Below are positions 16,299 to 24,251 of a stretch of 64,000 bases of DNA, in pieces. The DNA is from Sphingobacterium micropteri. GTDB lineage: Bacteria > Bacteroidota > Bacteroidia > Sphingobacteriales > Sphingobacteriaceae. Made by a program: the position numbers and the translations under genes. Position 1 is the first letter of the stretch. Every line of letters begins with the position of its first letter. Under the pieces are notes generated by a model. That model worked only from the letters and a program-made list of their open reading frames with translations. It did not search any database and was not told the DNA's origin. The DNA is taken from the NCBI RefSeq assembly GCF_014692515.1, contig NZ_JACOIK010000005.1:248001-312000 (forward strand), in the 5' to 3' direction.

Positions 16299-16541
16299 AT
16301 AAGTTTGTTATCTTGACGATATATTGTATGTTCAACGACTAGGAGGATCGTACGTACTGTTATTGGACATATTTCGAACATTCAAAGTAACTAGATTCTT
16401 CGCAGCTTTTCAACATAACAGGGGTTATTTTTTATGGTCATGATCATTTTGTGGAGCTCTTTGTAAGTCCTATATTAGAGAGGATTGATAAAATTGACAT
16501 TATTTTGCTAAAAATATTAGCTTTCTTATCCCTTTTTTCAT

Positions 16542-16549
16542 TATCTTTG
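16542..16549 (+). promoter_or_regulatory. Candidate -7 box of the Rpn gene
   Basis: TATCTTTG matches TAnnTTTG exactly and lies 27 bases before the ATG at 16577. The -33 element at the right distance is weak, so the promoter is tentative. Confidence 0.4.
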
Positions 16550-16576
16550 CTTCTCTAATCAGAAGATAACAGAATT

Positions 16577-17509
16577 ATGGCAAATTCAGCAAGACGTATC
16601 GATGATCCGTTATGGAAATCTATTTTGGAGCAGACCTTCTCCCATTTTTTGAAGTTCATCTTTCCAGATGCAGAAGATGTTTTTGATCTCAGTAAGCCGT
16701 TTGATTATCTCGACAAGGAATTTGAAAGCCTTTTTCCCCCTAAGCCGAATGGTAAGGGGCTACGCTATGTAGATAAGCTGGTGAAGGTATTTCTCAAAAA
16801 CGGAGCGGAGCAGTTTGTGCTTTGCCATGTGGAGGTACAGTCCAGTAAAGGGAAAGGCGATCTTGCCGAACGGATGTTCCGTTATTTTTACAAAATTTCT
16901 GACCGTTACAAAGTACCTATTACGGCTATTGCTATTCTTGCAGATAGCAACAAAAACTACCGCCCTAAACTGTATGTTCAGGAGTTTATGGGTACGAGTC
17001 TCCGTTATAGTTTCAACAGCTACAAGGTCATCGACCAGGATGAATCGACGTTGCGGAGCAATGCCAATCCGTTCGCCGTCGTCGTGCTTACGGCATTGTT
17101 GGCCATCCTCCACAGGAATGTCACAGATGAGGAATTGAAGGAAATGAAGCATGATCTTTATGACGAGATGATGAAGAGGAAGATGGATAAAAAGACGCGT
17201 CAGGGGATATACGACTTTTTAGCGTATTATGTTAGTTTTCAAAATTCAGAAAATTTCTATAACTTTGAGAAAGAGGTTGAAACGAAATTAGGTAGGAGTA
17301 ATATTATGGGAACAAGAGAATATTTATTGGACAAAGCTACGAAGCAGGGGTTGGAAAAAGGCAAGCAGGAAGAACGTGCCAAAGCTGAAGCTGAAAAATT
17401 AGCTGAAAGAAGGGAAACTGCCCGTGAAATGAAAAAGGACCGTCTGCCGATAGAGCAAATTGCCAAATTCACAAAACTCTCCATAGAGGAAATAGAAAAG
17501 CTGAAATAG
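16577..17509 (+). CDS. Rpn family recombination-promoting nuclease/putative transposase
   Basis: 310 residues. The N-terminal PD-(D/E)XK nuclease-like region has YVDKLVKV followed by CHVEVQ, the D...ExQ pattern of the Rpn/YhgA family. The middle is helical. The C-terminal 70 residues are a charged coiled coil with KATKQGLEKGKQEERAKAE and a small helix-turn motif ending in SIEEIEKL. Relatives nick DNA and promote RecA-independent recombination. A fragment of a second copy lies at 14831-14884. A terminator follows at 17531. Confidence 0.88.
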   Translation: MANSARRIDDPLWKSILEQTFSHFLKFIFPDAEDVFDLSKPFDYLDKEFESLFPPKPNGKGLRYVDKLVKVFLKNGAEQFVLCHVEVQSSKGKGDLAERMFRYFYKISDRYKVPITAIAILADSNKNYRPKLYVQEFMGTSLRYSFNSYKVIDQDESTLRSNANPFAVVVLTALLAILHRNVTDEELKEMKHDLYDEMMKRKMDKKTRQGIYDFLAYYVSFQNSENFYNFEKEVETKLGRSNIMGTREYLLDKATKQGLEKGKQEERAKAEAEKLAERRETAREMKKDRLPIEQIAKFTKLSIEEIEKLK

Positions 17510-17530
17510 CTTTAAAACGGCATAATCTTG

Positions 17531-17562
17531 AAGGTGTTTCCGATAAAGGAAGCACCTTTTTT
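17531..17562 (+). terminator. Intrinsic terminator of the Rpn gene
   Basis: AAGGTGTTTCC (17531-17541) pairs with GGAAGCACCTT (17548-17558) with one wobble pair, followed by six T. Confidence 0.8.
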
Positions 17563-17645
17563 GCTTAAAAAAACCTTGCTATTATTAACGTTGCAAGTCC
17601 GTTGGTTGTTAGATTAAAGGGCGTCTGATTATAATAGGGACACGG

Positions 17646-17876
17646 CTAAAGATCTAATAACTTGGAAACAGGCATATTTAGTTTGTCGGCTATCTTCTTT
17701 AATATTGAAATAGTAGAATTAGTTTCCGCCCTTTCTATTCGACCAATTTGACGTGTATCAAGATCACAAAAATCAGCAAATTCTTCTTGAGACATCCCTC
17801 GATCCTCACGAACATCTTTTAGATGCTTCCCCAATTTTTCTAGATATTCTTGATCTCGATATTGCTTTTCGGCCAT
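17646..17876 (-). CDS. XRE-family helix-turn-helix regulator
   Basis: 76 residues, essentially one HTH_XRE/Cro domain (about 15-72; LKDVREDRGMSQEEFADFCD, TRQIGRIERAETNSTISIL). Proteins of this size are usually dimeric repressors. The dyad TAGGAC-N6-GTCCTA 34 bases upstream of its start overlaps a divergent promoter and is the natural candidate for its operator. Its position at the head of the 17.9-25.6 kb plus-strand cassette suggests that it controls that cassette and itself. Confidence 0.9.
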   Translation of the reverse strand: MAEKQYRDQEYLEKLGKHLKDVREDRGMSQEEFADFCDLDTRQIGRIERAETNSTISILKKIADKLNMPVSKLLDL

Positions 17877-17909
17877 GAATCGAAAATCATCATAAAATAT
17901 AAAAATTGT

Positions 17910-17927
17910 TAGGACTTATTTGTCCTA
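17910..17927. promoter_or_regulatory. Dyad TAGGAC-N6-GTCCTA, probable XRE operator
   Basis: Perfect 6-bp half-sites with a 6-base spacer lie between the XRE gene and the plus-strand promoter. The right half-site overlaps the -33 element TTTG (17919-17922). The geometry suits a small dimeric HTH repressor. Confidence 0.6.
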
Positions 17928-17949
17928 TTAATTAATTTATCTATCTTTG
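17919..17949 (+). promoter_or_regulatory. Strong promoter TTTG-N19-TATCTTTG
   Basis: TTTG at 17919-17922, exactly 19 bases, then TATCTTTG at 17942-17949 is a full match to the Bacteroidota housekeeping promoter. Transcription would start near 17956 and run through the structured region towards the small ORFs, TlpA, SusC and SusD. Confidence 0.75.
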
Positions 17950-17955
17950 TATAGA

Positions 17956-18468
17956 CTCTATAAAAAGAGGCGTTTTTAAACTAAGAAGCTTTGCTCAACA
18001 AGACCTAGGAAATCTTAAAGCACGCGAAGCAGCGGTGAGAAAATGCCCGCAATTTGTATATTTGACATTGCAAAGTGTGGGCTCTCTCCGTGTCGCGTGC
18101 TTGGAGGTTTCGGCTTCCGCCCTTCCTAGGGGGTGTTGAGCGCACGGAGGGAGCCTGCATACTATATATGACTCTTTCTATATACCTTCTTGTTTTACTA
18201 AAACTCAAGAAGAAATGAAAAACCAAAGAAAACAACGTCTAAAAAATCTCATTTCTCCGCCCGACTAGCTCGGTGTGTCTAGCCATTCTTTGGCTTTCTA
18301 AATGAATGCGATATACAAAACCGACAACTGACAATTATGAAAAGCCGGACTTCTCGCATTCTAGCTTTATCTTATTTACTAACCTGCGATACGGAAGAAA
18401 CTAGGTCTACGAGATAGCTGCAGAATCTTGCTCTTACAGTTTCGGCGTTCCGCAAAACACTTAAAAGA
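17956..18468 (+). ncRNA. Long structured leader or non-coding RNA region
   Basis: About 500 bases follow the strong promoter with no convincing gene. The GC-rich part has AGCACGCG (18019-18026) complementary to CGCGTGCT (18094-18101), and GGCTCTCTCCGTG (18080-18092) complementary (12 of 13) to CACGGAGGGAGCC (18143-18155). The two stems cross, so they would make a pseudoknot or switch between folds. A smaller hairpin CTCT/AGAG occurs near 17967-17980. It may be a regulatory leader of the downstream genes or an independent RNA. Not matched to a known RNA family from memory. Confidence 0.4.
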
Positions 18469-18591
18469 ATGCAGAAATTATGCAAAGGGGATGCCTATGC
18501 CCTAACACAAAGCTATAAGAAAGCTTGTATAAGATGGAATGACAGCCTAATAGCTGCTACAAAAGTAAAGGAGGACGTCAATGGATATTAG
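18469..18591 (+). CDS. Possible 40-residue small ORF, coupled to the next gene
   Basis: ATG at 18469 opens 40 codons of a basic peptide (begins MQKLCKGDAYALTQSYKKAC) and stops at 18589-18591, overlapping the start of the next gene at 18581. Such an overlap often gives translational coupling. The same frame is open further upstream apart from one TAG near 18414. No homolog is recognised; it may be a leader peptide or chance. Confidence 0.3.
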   Translation: MQKLCKGDAYALTQSYKKACIRWNDSLIAATKVKEDVNGY

Positions 18592-18964
18592 GTATATATC
18601 GCTACTTAAAAACGTGCGAGAGATAACCGATGACGATTATGATCCCAAAGAGAAAATCCAAGCTTTCTGGGAAAAATACGGTGTTAATCACAGTCGTCTG
18701 CACGTCCTTAACATGTGCCTCATTTACGGCGGGGAGCAGAATGTCCAGGAGGGACTCAGCAAAGAGGATATGGAGATATTTTCATATGAACTCATGACAC
18801 TTCTGATGGCTTATCATGTAGCTCATCATGAAAAGCTAAATCTTGAAGATATTAAAATTCCTATCGAAGAAGCACCGAAAAAGAGTCCGGAGGAGAAGTT
18901 TTTCTCCGACATCCTTTATACGATGCTCGGTTTGCGCCATTTCGAACAAAAATTAGAACCATAA
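18581..18964 (+). CDS. Hypothetical acidic protein of the TlpA-SusCD cassette
   Basis: 127 residues, no signal peptide or membrane helix, mostly helical with many Glu and Lys (HEKLNLEDIKIPIEE, SPEEKFFSDILY). The start is supported by an unusually strong Shine-Dalgarno AGGAGG at 18569-18574, rare in this phylum, 6 bases before the ATG. It probably stays in the cytoplasm. I do not recognise the family. The 3' end is followed after 3 bases by the leader that carries the 11-bp arrays. Confidence 0.7.
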   Translation: MDIRYISLLKNVREITDDDYDPKEKIQAFWEKYGVNHSRLHVLNMCLIYGGEQNVQEGLSKEDMEIFSYELMTLLMAYHVAHHEKLNLEDIKIPIEEAPKKSPEEKFFSDILYTMLGLRHFEQKLEP

Positions 18965-19038
18965 TTTATGAATCACAGATATAACCAAAATACAATAACA
19001 AAGACTATCGGTTTAGGCGGGCGTGAGAGGAAATCACC

Positions 19039-19268
19039 TTCGGCAACCGCTCGGCAGGCTGTTGATGTTTCTTCGAGAAATCCCCGAGATTTGTCCGAGC
19101 ATTGTTCGAATGGTATTCGACAATTGTTCGGATGCTGTTCGAGTGTTGTTCGGGTCGTACCCGAAGGCCACCCAAGCAACATCCGAAGGAATACCGAAGG
19201 TGTTCCGAACCAGTCCCGAACCGGAGTCGAAGCACTCCCGAAGGTTCTCCGAACAGCACCCGAAGAAA
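19039..19268. repeat. Degenerate 11-bp tandem array, CCGAA/TTCGA type (about 20 units)
   Basis: A CG dinucleotide (CA in one unit) preceded by C or T recurs at exactly 11-bp steps: C at 19041, 19052, then 19074, 19085, 19096, 19107, 19118, 19129, 19140, 19151, 19162, 19173, 19184, 19195, 19206, 19217, 19228, 19239, 19250 and 19261. Units in the left half read TTCGAnnnTTG, those in the right half YCCGAAnnnnn. The frame lacks stops in several readings on both strands, but 11 is not a multiple of 3 and the codon pattern is not protein-like. It lies in the leader before the TlpA-like gene. Confidence 0.85.
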
Positions 19269-19386
19269 AAGATAGTTTTTTTGCTCGCTTTTTCGGTAGA
19301 CTTAAAGCGAGGATCAAGTATAGATCAAGTAAGGATATAGTACTATTAACGCAACGTTTGCGTAAAATAGCTGAGGCACCGTTCAT

Positions 19387-19485
19387 GTACCGCGAGTGTA
19401 CGGTTAGTGTACGGGGAGTGTACCGAAAAGGTACTAAAGAAGTACTAGAAAGGTACTGGAGAGCTACTAAAGATCCACTAAACGC
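19387..19485. repeat. Second 11-bp tandem array, GTAC type (9 units)
   Basis: GTAC or a one-base variant recurs every 11 bp at 19387, 19398, 19409, 19420, 19431, 19442, 19453, 19464 and 19475. The remaining positions are variable with a preference for A and G (GTACTAGAAAG-like). It has a different unit from the preceding array, which lies about 120 bases upstream, but the same period. Confidence 0.85.
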
Positions 19486-19540
19486 ATGTACCTCTGGCGT
19501 AGATCAGCGGTATAGTAAAAGTGGGAGAGTAGTAGAGGAA

Positions 19541-21043
19541 ATGAAGAACAAAGGAGTCCTTTCTTGTGGACTACTTTGTTTCATGTTGTTTAATCTATCA
19601 ACAGCCTGGGCGCAGTCTGCGGAGACGCGGACTGCCGAAGGGCAAACCGAAATTAAGCCATTAGAGATTGGGGATACCGTGCCCGACGTTGGGCTCAAAA
19701 TCTTAAATAGCGATCGTAACCTAGTCCAAGATAAATTACATAATTATGGAGGTGAAAAGTGGATCATCCTAGAGTTTTGGAATACGGTCTGCGGGCCGTG
19801 TATAGCGGCTATGCCACACCTCTTTTCCTTAGAAGAAGAACTAGATGGAAAGGTGCGTGTTATGCCCGTAGGGCATGAGTGTGAAGAAAGAATTAATGCT
19901 TTTTTGAGGAATACGCGGGCTCCGGCTATGAAGTCTCTTGAGGAAAGGTTTCATACAGTCATCGAAGATTCCGTCCTAACAGCAATGTTTCCGAAGACAT
20001 CGTCTCCCCATACCGTTATTCTGGATGAGAACTATGTTGTAAGGGCGGTAACCAAACCGGCTTACGTCGATGTGCATATGTTGGAAGAGCTCATGAGCAG
20101 CAGTGCCCCGAGCACTTCGGGTAAGCTTTTTGCTTTAGAGGATAAGCTTCTTTTGGCTTCCAACAGATTACTGGTAAGGCCTTTTTATAGTGGTCTTGTT
20201 AAATATGTTGATGGGCTGACCACTTCCTTTGAATCGAAGACAGATTCACTAAATGGGGTTGTGCACGAGTTTTTCGGGAATATGACCTTGTTGCAACTGT
20301 ATGCGGCGGGAGCGACAAAAAATAAACCGTTGAAAGGACTCCAATTTAAACCAGAACACCGAATCATTTTGGTTAAAGATCCGCATAATATCGTTTACCA
20401 TACGGATGATGCTTCGGATATACAAATGAAGCTTGCTTGGGACAGGGCCAATAAATACAGTTATGAATCGGTGCTACCAATAACCATGTCAAAGGAAAGC
20501 CGGCGAGCACGACTTCGGAATGACATGGATAGCTTTCTTGGGATGAGTGCGCAGCTAAAATCAGTAACGGTACCTTGTCTAGTACTTACACAGGCGGGTA
20601 ATGTCACCCGTCGGAATTTAGATCATGATGACGAAAAACTATTCGTTATAAACGGCTGGGTGCCTAATAGGCTAAAGGAGCAAGAAAAATATGTGGGCAA
20701 TTCGTCATCGGGAGCCCAGACCTATATTCGAAACCTTGGATTCAAAGAATTGACAACGGTTATCAGGAAGCTATCGTCTGATCCTATACCGACCATTGTC
20801 GATAAAACAGGATATAATGGACTTTATAGTGTAGATTTTGCCAAGGAGATCAACTCGTTGGCTGATATACGTGTAGCACTGCAGAAAGAAGGGTTTGATC
20901 TGATAGCGGGAGAAGTACAGCAGGAAATGTTTGTGCTATCGGAAGATGGCATAGAAGCAAATCTGGACGAACTGGTTTTTACGCCACTCGGCTATGTCAC
21001 GAAAGATTATGTTGATTTAAATGAAGAACAAAAACGGAAATAA
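19541..21043 (+). CDS. TlpA-like thioredoxin-domain protein with long C-terminal region
   Basis: 500 residues from the ATG at 19541. The frame is open for another 191 codons upstream, but that part is made of 11-bp repeats, and the signal peptide (GLLCFMLFNLSTAWAQS) begins right after 19541, so this start is preferred. A TlpA/AhpC-type thioredoxin domain spans about 45-190, with the active-site WNTVCGPC motif and the cis-Pro region SSPHTVIL. The remaining 300 residues are of no recognised domain. It is exported and would reduce or exchange disulfides in the periplasm. Its stop is 1 base before the SusC start, so it is co-transcribed with SusC and SusD. Confidence 0.88.
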   Translation: MKNKGVLSCGLLCFMLFNLSTAWAQSAETRTAEGQTEIKPLEIGDTVPDVGLKILNSDRNLVQDKLHNYGGEKWIILEFWNTVCGPCIAAMPHLFSLEEELDGKVRVMPVGHECEERINAFLRNTRAPAMKSLEERFHTVIEDSVLTAMFPKTSSPHTVILDENYVVRAVTKPAYVDVHMLEELMSSSAPSTSGKLFALEDKLLLASNRLLVRPFYSGLVKYVDGLTTSFESKTDSLNGVVHEFFGNMTLLQLYAAGATKNKPLKGLQFKPEHRIILVKDPHNIVYHTDDASDIQMKLAWDRANKYSYESVLPITMSKESRRARLRNDMDSFLGMSAQLKSVTVPCLVLTQAGNVTRRNLDHDDEKLFVINGWVPNRLKEQEKYVGNSSSGAQTYIRNLGFKELTTVIRKLSSDPIPTIVDKTGYNGLYSVDFAKEINSLADIRVALQKEGFDLIAGEVQQEMFVLSEDGIEANLDELVFTPLGYVTKDYVDLNEEQKRK

Positions 21044-21044
21044 T

Positions 21045-24000
21045 ATGACAAAAAGAATTAAACTGCTGGGATGTATATTATTTCTGTACATTCCTTCAAT
21101 GATGGCGGCCGGTCAGCAAGACATCATCAAAGGTCGGGTGCTAAGTGCAGAAACGGAACTCCCTGTGGAAGGAGCAAGTATACGCGTTGATGGGGAAAAT
21201 TTGGAAACGGTAACTGATAAGCAAGGGAGGTTTAGCCTAACGATAGGAAACCGGAAACCACTGCAATTGATTGTTTCGCATATAAGCTTTCTGGAAGAAA
21301 AGATAGAAGTGGACGTATCCCGATTACAGGAGATAACGGTTCATCTGGAGGAGAAAAAAAGTGATATTGAAGAAGTCGTCGTATCAACGGGTTACAGCAC
21401 CGCTAAACAGCGACACCTGACCGGCTCGTTTGAACATATTGATGAAGAGCTTTTTAATAGGCAGTTAAGTACAGATGTGCTCAATAGGTTGGACGGCATA
21501 GCGAACAGCCTGCTGTTCGACAAGCGCTCGTCATCTGCTGCACCGTTACAGATCAGAGGTTTAAGTACGCTAACCGGATCTATTTCGAGACCGCTTATCA
21601 TTTTGGATAATTTCCCCTACGAAGGCGATATCGAGAACATCAATCCCAATGATATTGAAAGTGTAACCATACTGAAGGATGCTGCCGCGGCAGCAATCTG
21701 GGGAGCAAAAGCGGGAAATGGCGTGATTGTACTAACCAGTAAGAAAGGAAGTTTCAATGAAAATATAACGGCATCCTTCACGGGAAATGTGGGCGTGACA
21801 TCCCGCCCAGATCTCTTTTACGTTCCGCAGATGACCACTTCTGATTACATAGACATCGAGAAATTTCTTTTTGAGAAAGGGGAATATAACTGGGCCTTAA
21901 ATGACCGGACTTCTTGGCCGGTTGTGAGTCCTGTTGTGGAGATCCTACATAAGGAATCAACAGGAAGTCTTTCAGAAGCGGAAGCAAAAAATGCTATCGA
22001 TATGCTCCGACAAAGGGATGTGCGCAGTGATTTAAGCAGATACCTCTATAGAAATGCGGTAAACCAACAATACAACCTTCAGTTGTCCGGGGGGACACAA
22101 CGTAGTAATTATAATGTTTCCGTGGGTTACGACCGTAATTTAAAGAGCGACGTCGGGAATGCCTATGAACGTTTATCATTGCGTACCTCGAATACCTATA
22201 AATTGGTGGATGGGTTGGATTTGGATCTGGGGCTAGCCTATACGGGTAGCAAAACGGTAAATAACAATCCTGGCGAGATACGGACAGCTGACGTAGGAGG
22301 GACACTTTATCCGTACGCACGCTTGATAGATGAATCCGGCAATGCTGCTGTACTGGAACGTAACTATCGTTTGGGGTTTGTTGATACGGTGGGCGGTGGA
22401 AAATTATTGGACTGGCATTACCGCCCGTTGGATGAAATTACTGCGTCGGATAATACCAATCATATACACGATATGTTATTGAATGCGGGGCTAAAGTACA
22501 GCTTTCTTTCATTTTTTGATGCCTCGGTGAGATACCAGTATCACAGCGCCAGGAATAACGGACAGCATCATTACAGCGTTGATTCGTGGTACGCCCGTAA
22601 CTTAATAAACAGATTTACCCAGATTGCAGGTGGAAATACGATATATATTGTTCCCAATGGAGGTATTTTAGATGAATCGACAGGGACACGTAGCGGTCAT
22701 TCCTTGCGTACCCAACTGAATTTTACCCATCATGCCCATAAAGACCATGCTATAAATGCGTTTATAGGTGCAGAAGTGAGAAACCACGTAAATGATAATA
22801 GTAACAGCCGTGTTTACGGTTACGACGGACGCTATCTTACGCACCAGTCCGTTGACTATATAAATAGGTATCCTATATATGGCGGGCTTTCCTCCAATTC
22901 ATTGATTCCGTATAATGCGGGGTTAAGTGGTTTTTTAAACCGCGCTATCTCTATGTATTTCAACGGTACATATAGTTATAAAGATAGATATGTACTGACC
23001 GGAAGTGCGAGACGGGACGCCAGTAACCTATTTGGTACCGATACGAATAATAAATGGAAGCCGTTGTGGTCTTTGGGTATAGCATGGGAGATATCAAATG
23101 AATCTTTTTATAAACTCGATGCTTTGCCTTACCTAAAATTAAGGGCTACACATGGATATACGGGCAACGTAAATAACAGCATGTCTGCACTAACAACGCT
23201 CAATTTTAGGTCTTTGAGTTCAAAGACACGTTTGCCGTATGCCATTATTGCTAACCCGCCAAACCCCTCATTGCGATGGGAACAGGTCGCCACCTGGAAT
23301 ATAGGTGCTGATTTTGCTATTCGGAATCGTAGGATTAGCGGTAGTATTGAATATTATAATCGGAAATCCACGGATGTGATAAGCGCCGAACCTGCAGATA
23401 TCACCACTGGATTTAATAGATTGACGAGAAACAGTGCGCAGTTACGCAATAGGGGAATGGATGTTAATATAGCAAGTAGAAATCTTCATGGGGTATTTTC
23501 ATGGAATACGAATGTACTTTTCAGTCTCAATAAGACGAAGGTAGAGAAATATCTAGTAGAGGCAGTACGACCGAGTAGTATGGTCGGTAGTGGATACACG
23601 ATATCACCGATAGTAGGCCGTGGTGCATATAACATTGTTAGTTACCGGACGGCTGGTCTAGATCCGGAAAATGGGAACCCTCGAGGATATGTGGGAGGAG
23701 AAATATCTTCTGATTATAGGGATATAATTGATAACGCTGAGGAAGGCGATCTTGTCTTTCACGGTTCGGCGACACCTCAGAAATTTGGGGCGATACGGAA
23801 TACATTTTCGTGGAAAGGAGTTTCGCTTTCTGTCAATGTGAGCTATAGGTATGATTATTACTTCCGACGCCGCTCTATAAGCTATCTCGGATTATACGGT
23901 GGAGCCGTTGGCCATGCAGATTATTATCAGCGATGGCAAAATCCGGGAGACGAGATGCATACATATATTCCATCGGCGGCTTATCCAGTGGATAGCAGAA

Positions 24001-24251
24001 GGGATCAGTTCTATCGAGATGCTGATGTGTTGGTGGAAAGGGGAGATCATATCCGGATACAGGATGTTAATATAAATTACACCATCGGAAATAGTGTGAT
24101 TGGAAGAACGCCATTTAAGCGTTTGACGGTAACGGGATATATATCAAATATCGGCGTCATTTGGGCGAAAAATTCACTTAATATGGATCCGGATTTTAAT
24201 GAGATGCCGTTACCTACAAGTTACACCTTTGGTTTGAAAGCAGAATTTTAA
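21045..24251 (+). CDS. SusC/RagA-type TonB-linked outer-membrane transporter
   Basis: About 1,068 residues. The ATG at 21045 is preferred over 21021 because a clean signal peptide (KLLGCILFLYIPSMMAAGQQ) follows. Then comes a carboxypeptidase-regulatory-like domain (about 28-110), the SusC linker (IEEVVVSTGYST), a plug (about 120-240; PLIILDNFPYEGDIENINPN, TILKDAAAAAIWGAKAGNGV) and the barrel. SusC proteins form the channel below a SusD lid and import glycans or peptides. Coupling to a TlpA thioredoxin upstream, with no glycosidase near, suggests a peptide or disulfide-containing ligand. The SusD gene overlaps it by 1 base. Confidence 0.95.
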   Translation: MTKRIKLLGCILFLYIPSMMAAGQQDIIKGRVLSAETELPVEGASIRVDGENLETVTDKQGRFSLTIGNRKPLQLIVSHISFLEEKIEVDVSRLQEITVHLEEKKSDIEEVVVSTGYSTAKQRHLTGSFEHIDEELFNRQLSTDVLNRLDGIANSLLFDKRSSSAAPLQIRGLSTLTGSISRPLIILDNFPYEGDIENINPNDIESVTILKDAAAAAIWGAKAGNGVIVLTSKKGSFNENITASFTGNVGVTSRPDLFYVPQMTTSDYIDIEKFLFEKGEYNWALNDRTSWPVVSPVVEILHKESTGSLSEAEAKNAIDMLRQRDVRSDLSRYLYRNAVNQQYNLQLSGGTQRSNYNVSVGYDRNLKSDVGNAYERLSLRTSNTYKLVDGLDLDLGLAYTGSKTVNNNPGEIRTADVGGTLYPYARLIDESGNAAVLERNYRLGFVDTVGGGKLLDWHYRPLDEITASDNTNHIHDMLLNAGLKYSFLSFFDASVRYQYHSARNNGQHHYSVDSWYARNLINRFTQIAGGNTIYIVPNGGILDESTGTRSGHSLRTQLNFTHHAHKDHAINAFIGAEVRNHVNDNSNSRVYGYDGRYLTHQSVDYINRYPIYGGLSSNSLIPYNAGLSGFLNRAISMYFNGTYSYKDRYVLTGSARRDASNLFGTDTNNKWKPLWSLGIAWEISNESFYKLDALPYLKLRATHGYTGNVNNSMSALTTLNFRSLSSKTRLPYAIIANPPNPSLRWEQVATWNIGADFAIRNRRISGSIEYYNRKSTDVISAEPADITTGFNRLTRNSAQLRNRGMDVNIASRNLHGVFSWNTNVLFSLNKTKVEKYLVEAVRPSSMVGSGYTISPIVGRGAYNIVSYRTAGLDPENGNPRGYVGGEISSDYRDIIDNAEEGDLVFHGSATPQKFGAIRNTFSWKGVSLSVNVSYRYDYYFRRRSISYLGLYGGAVGHADYYQRWQNPGDEMHTYIPSAAYPVDSRRDQFYRDADVLVERGDHIRIQDVNINYTIGNSVIGRTPFKRLTVTGYISNIGVIWAKNSLNMDPDFNEMPLPTSYTFGLKAEF

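Noticed and set aside
18968..19540. N-terminal extension of the TlpA-like protein
   Set aside because: Made of 11-bp repeats, no domain, and the signal peptide begins only after 19541.
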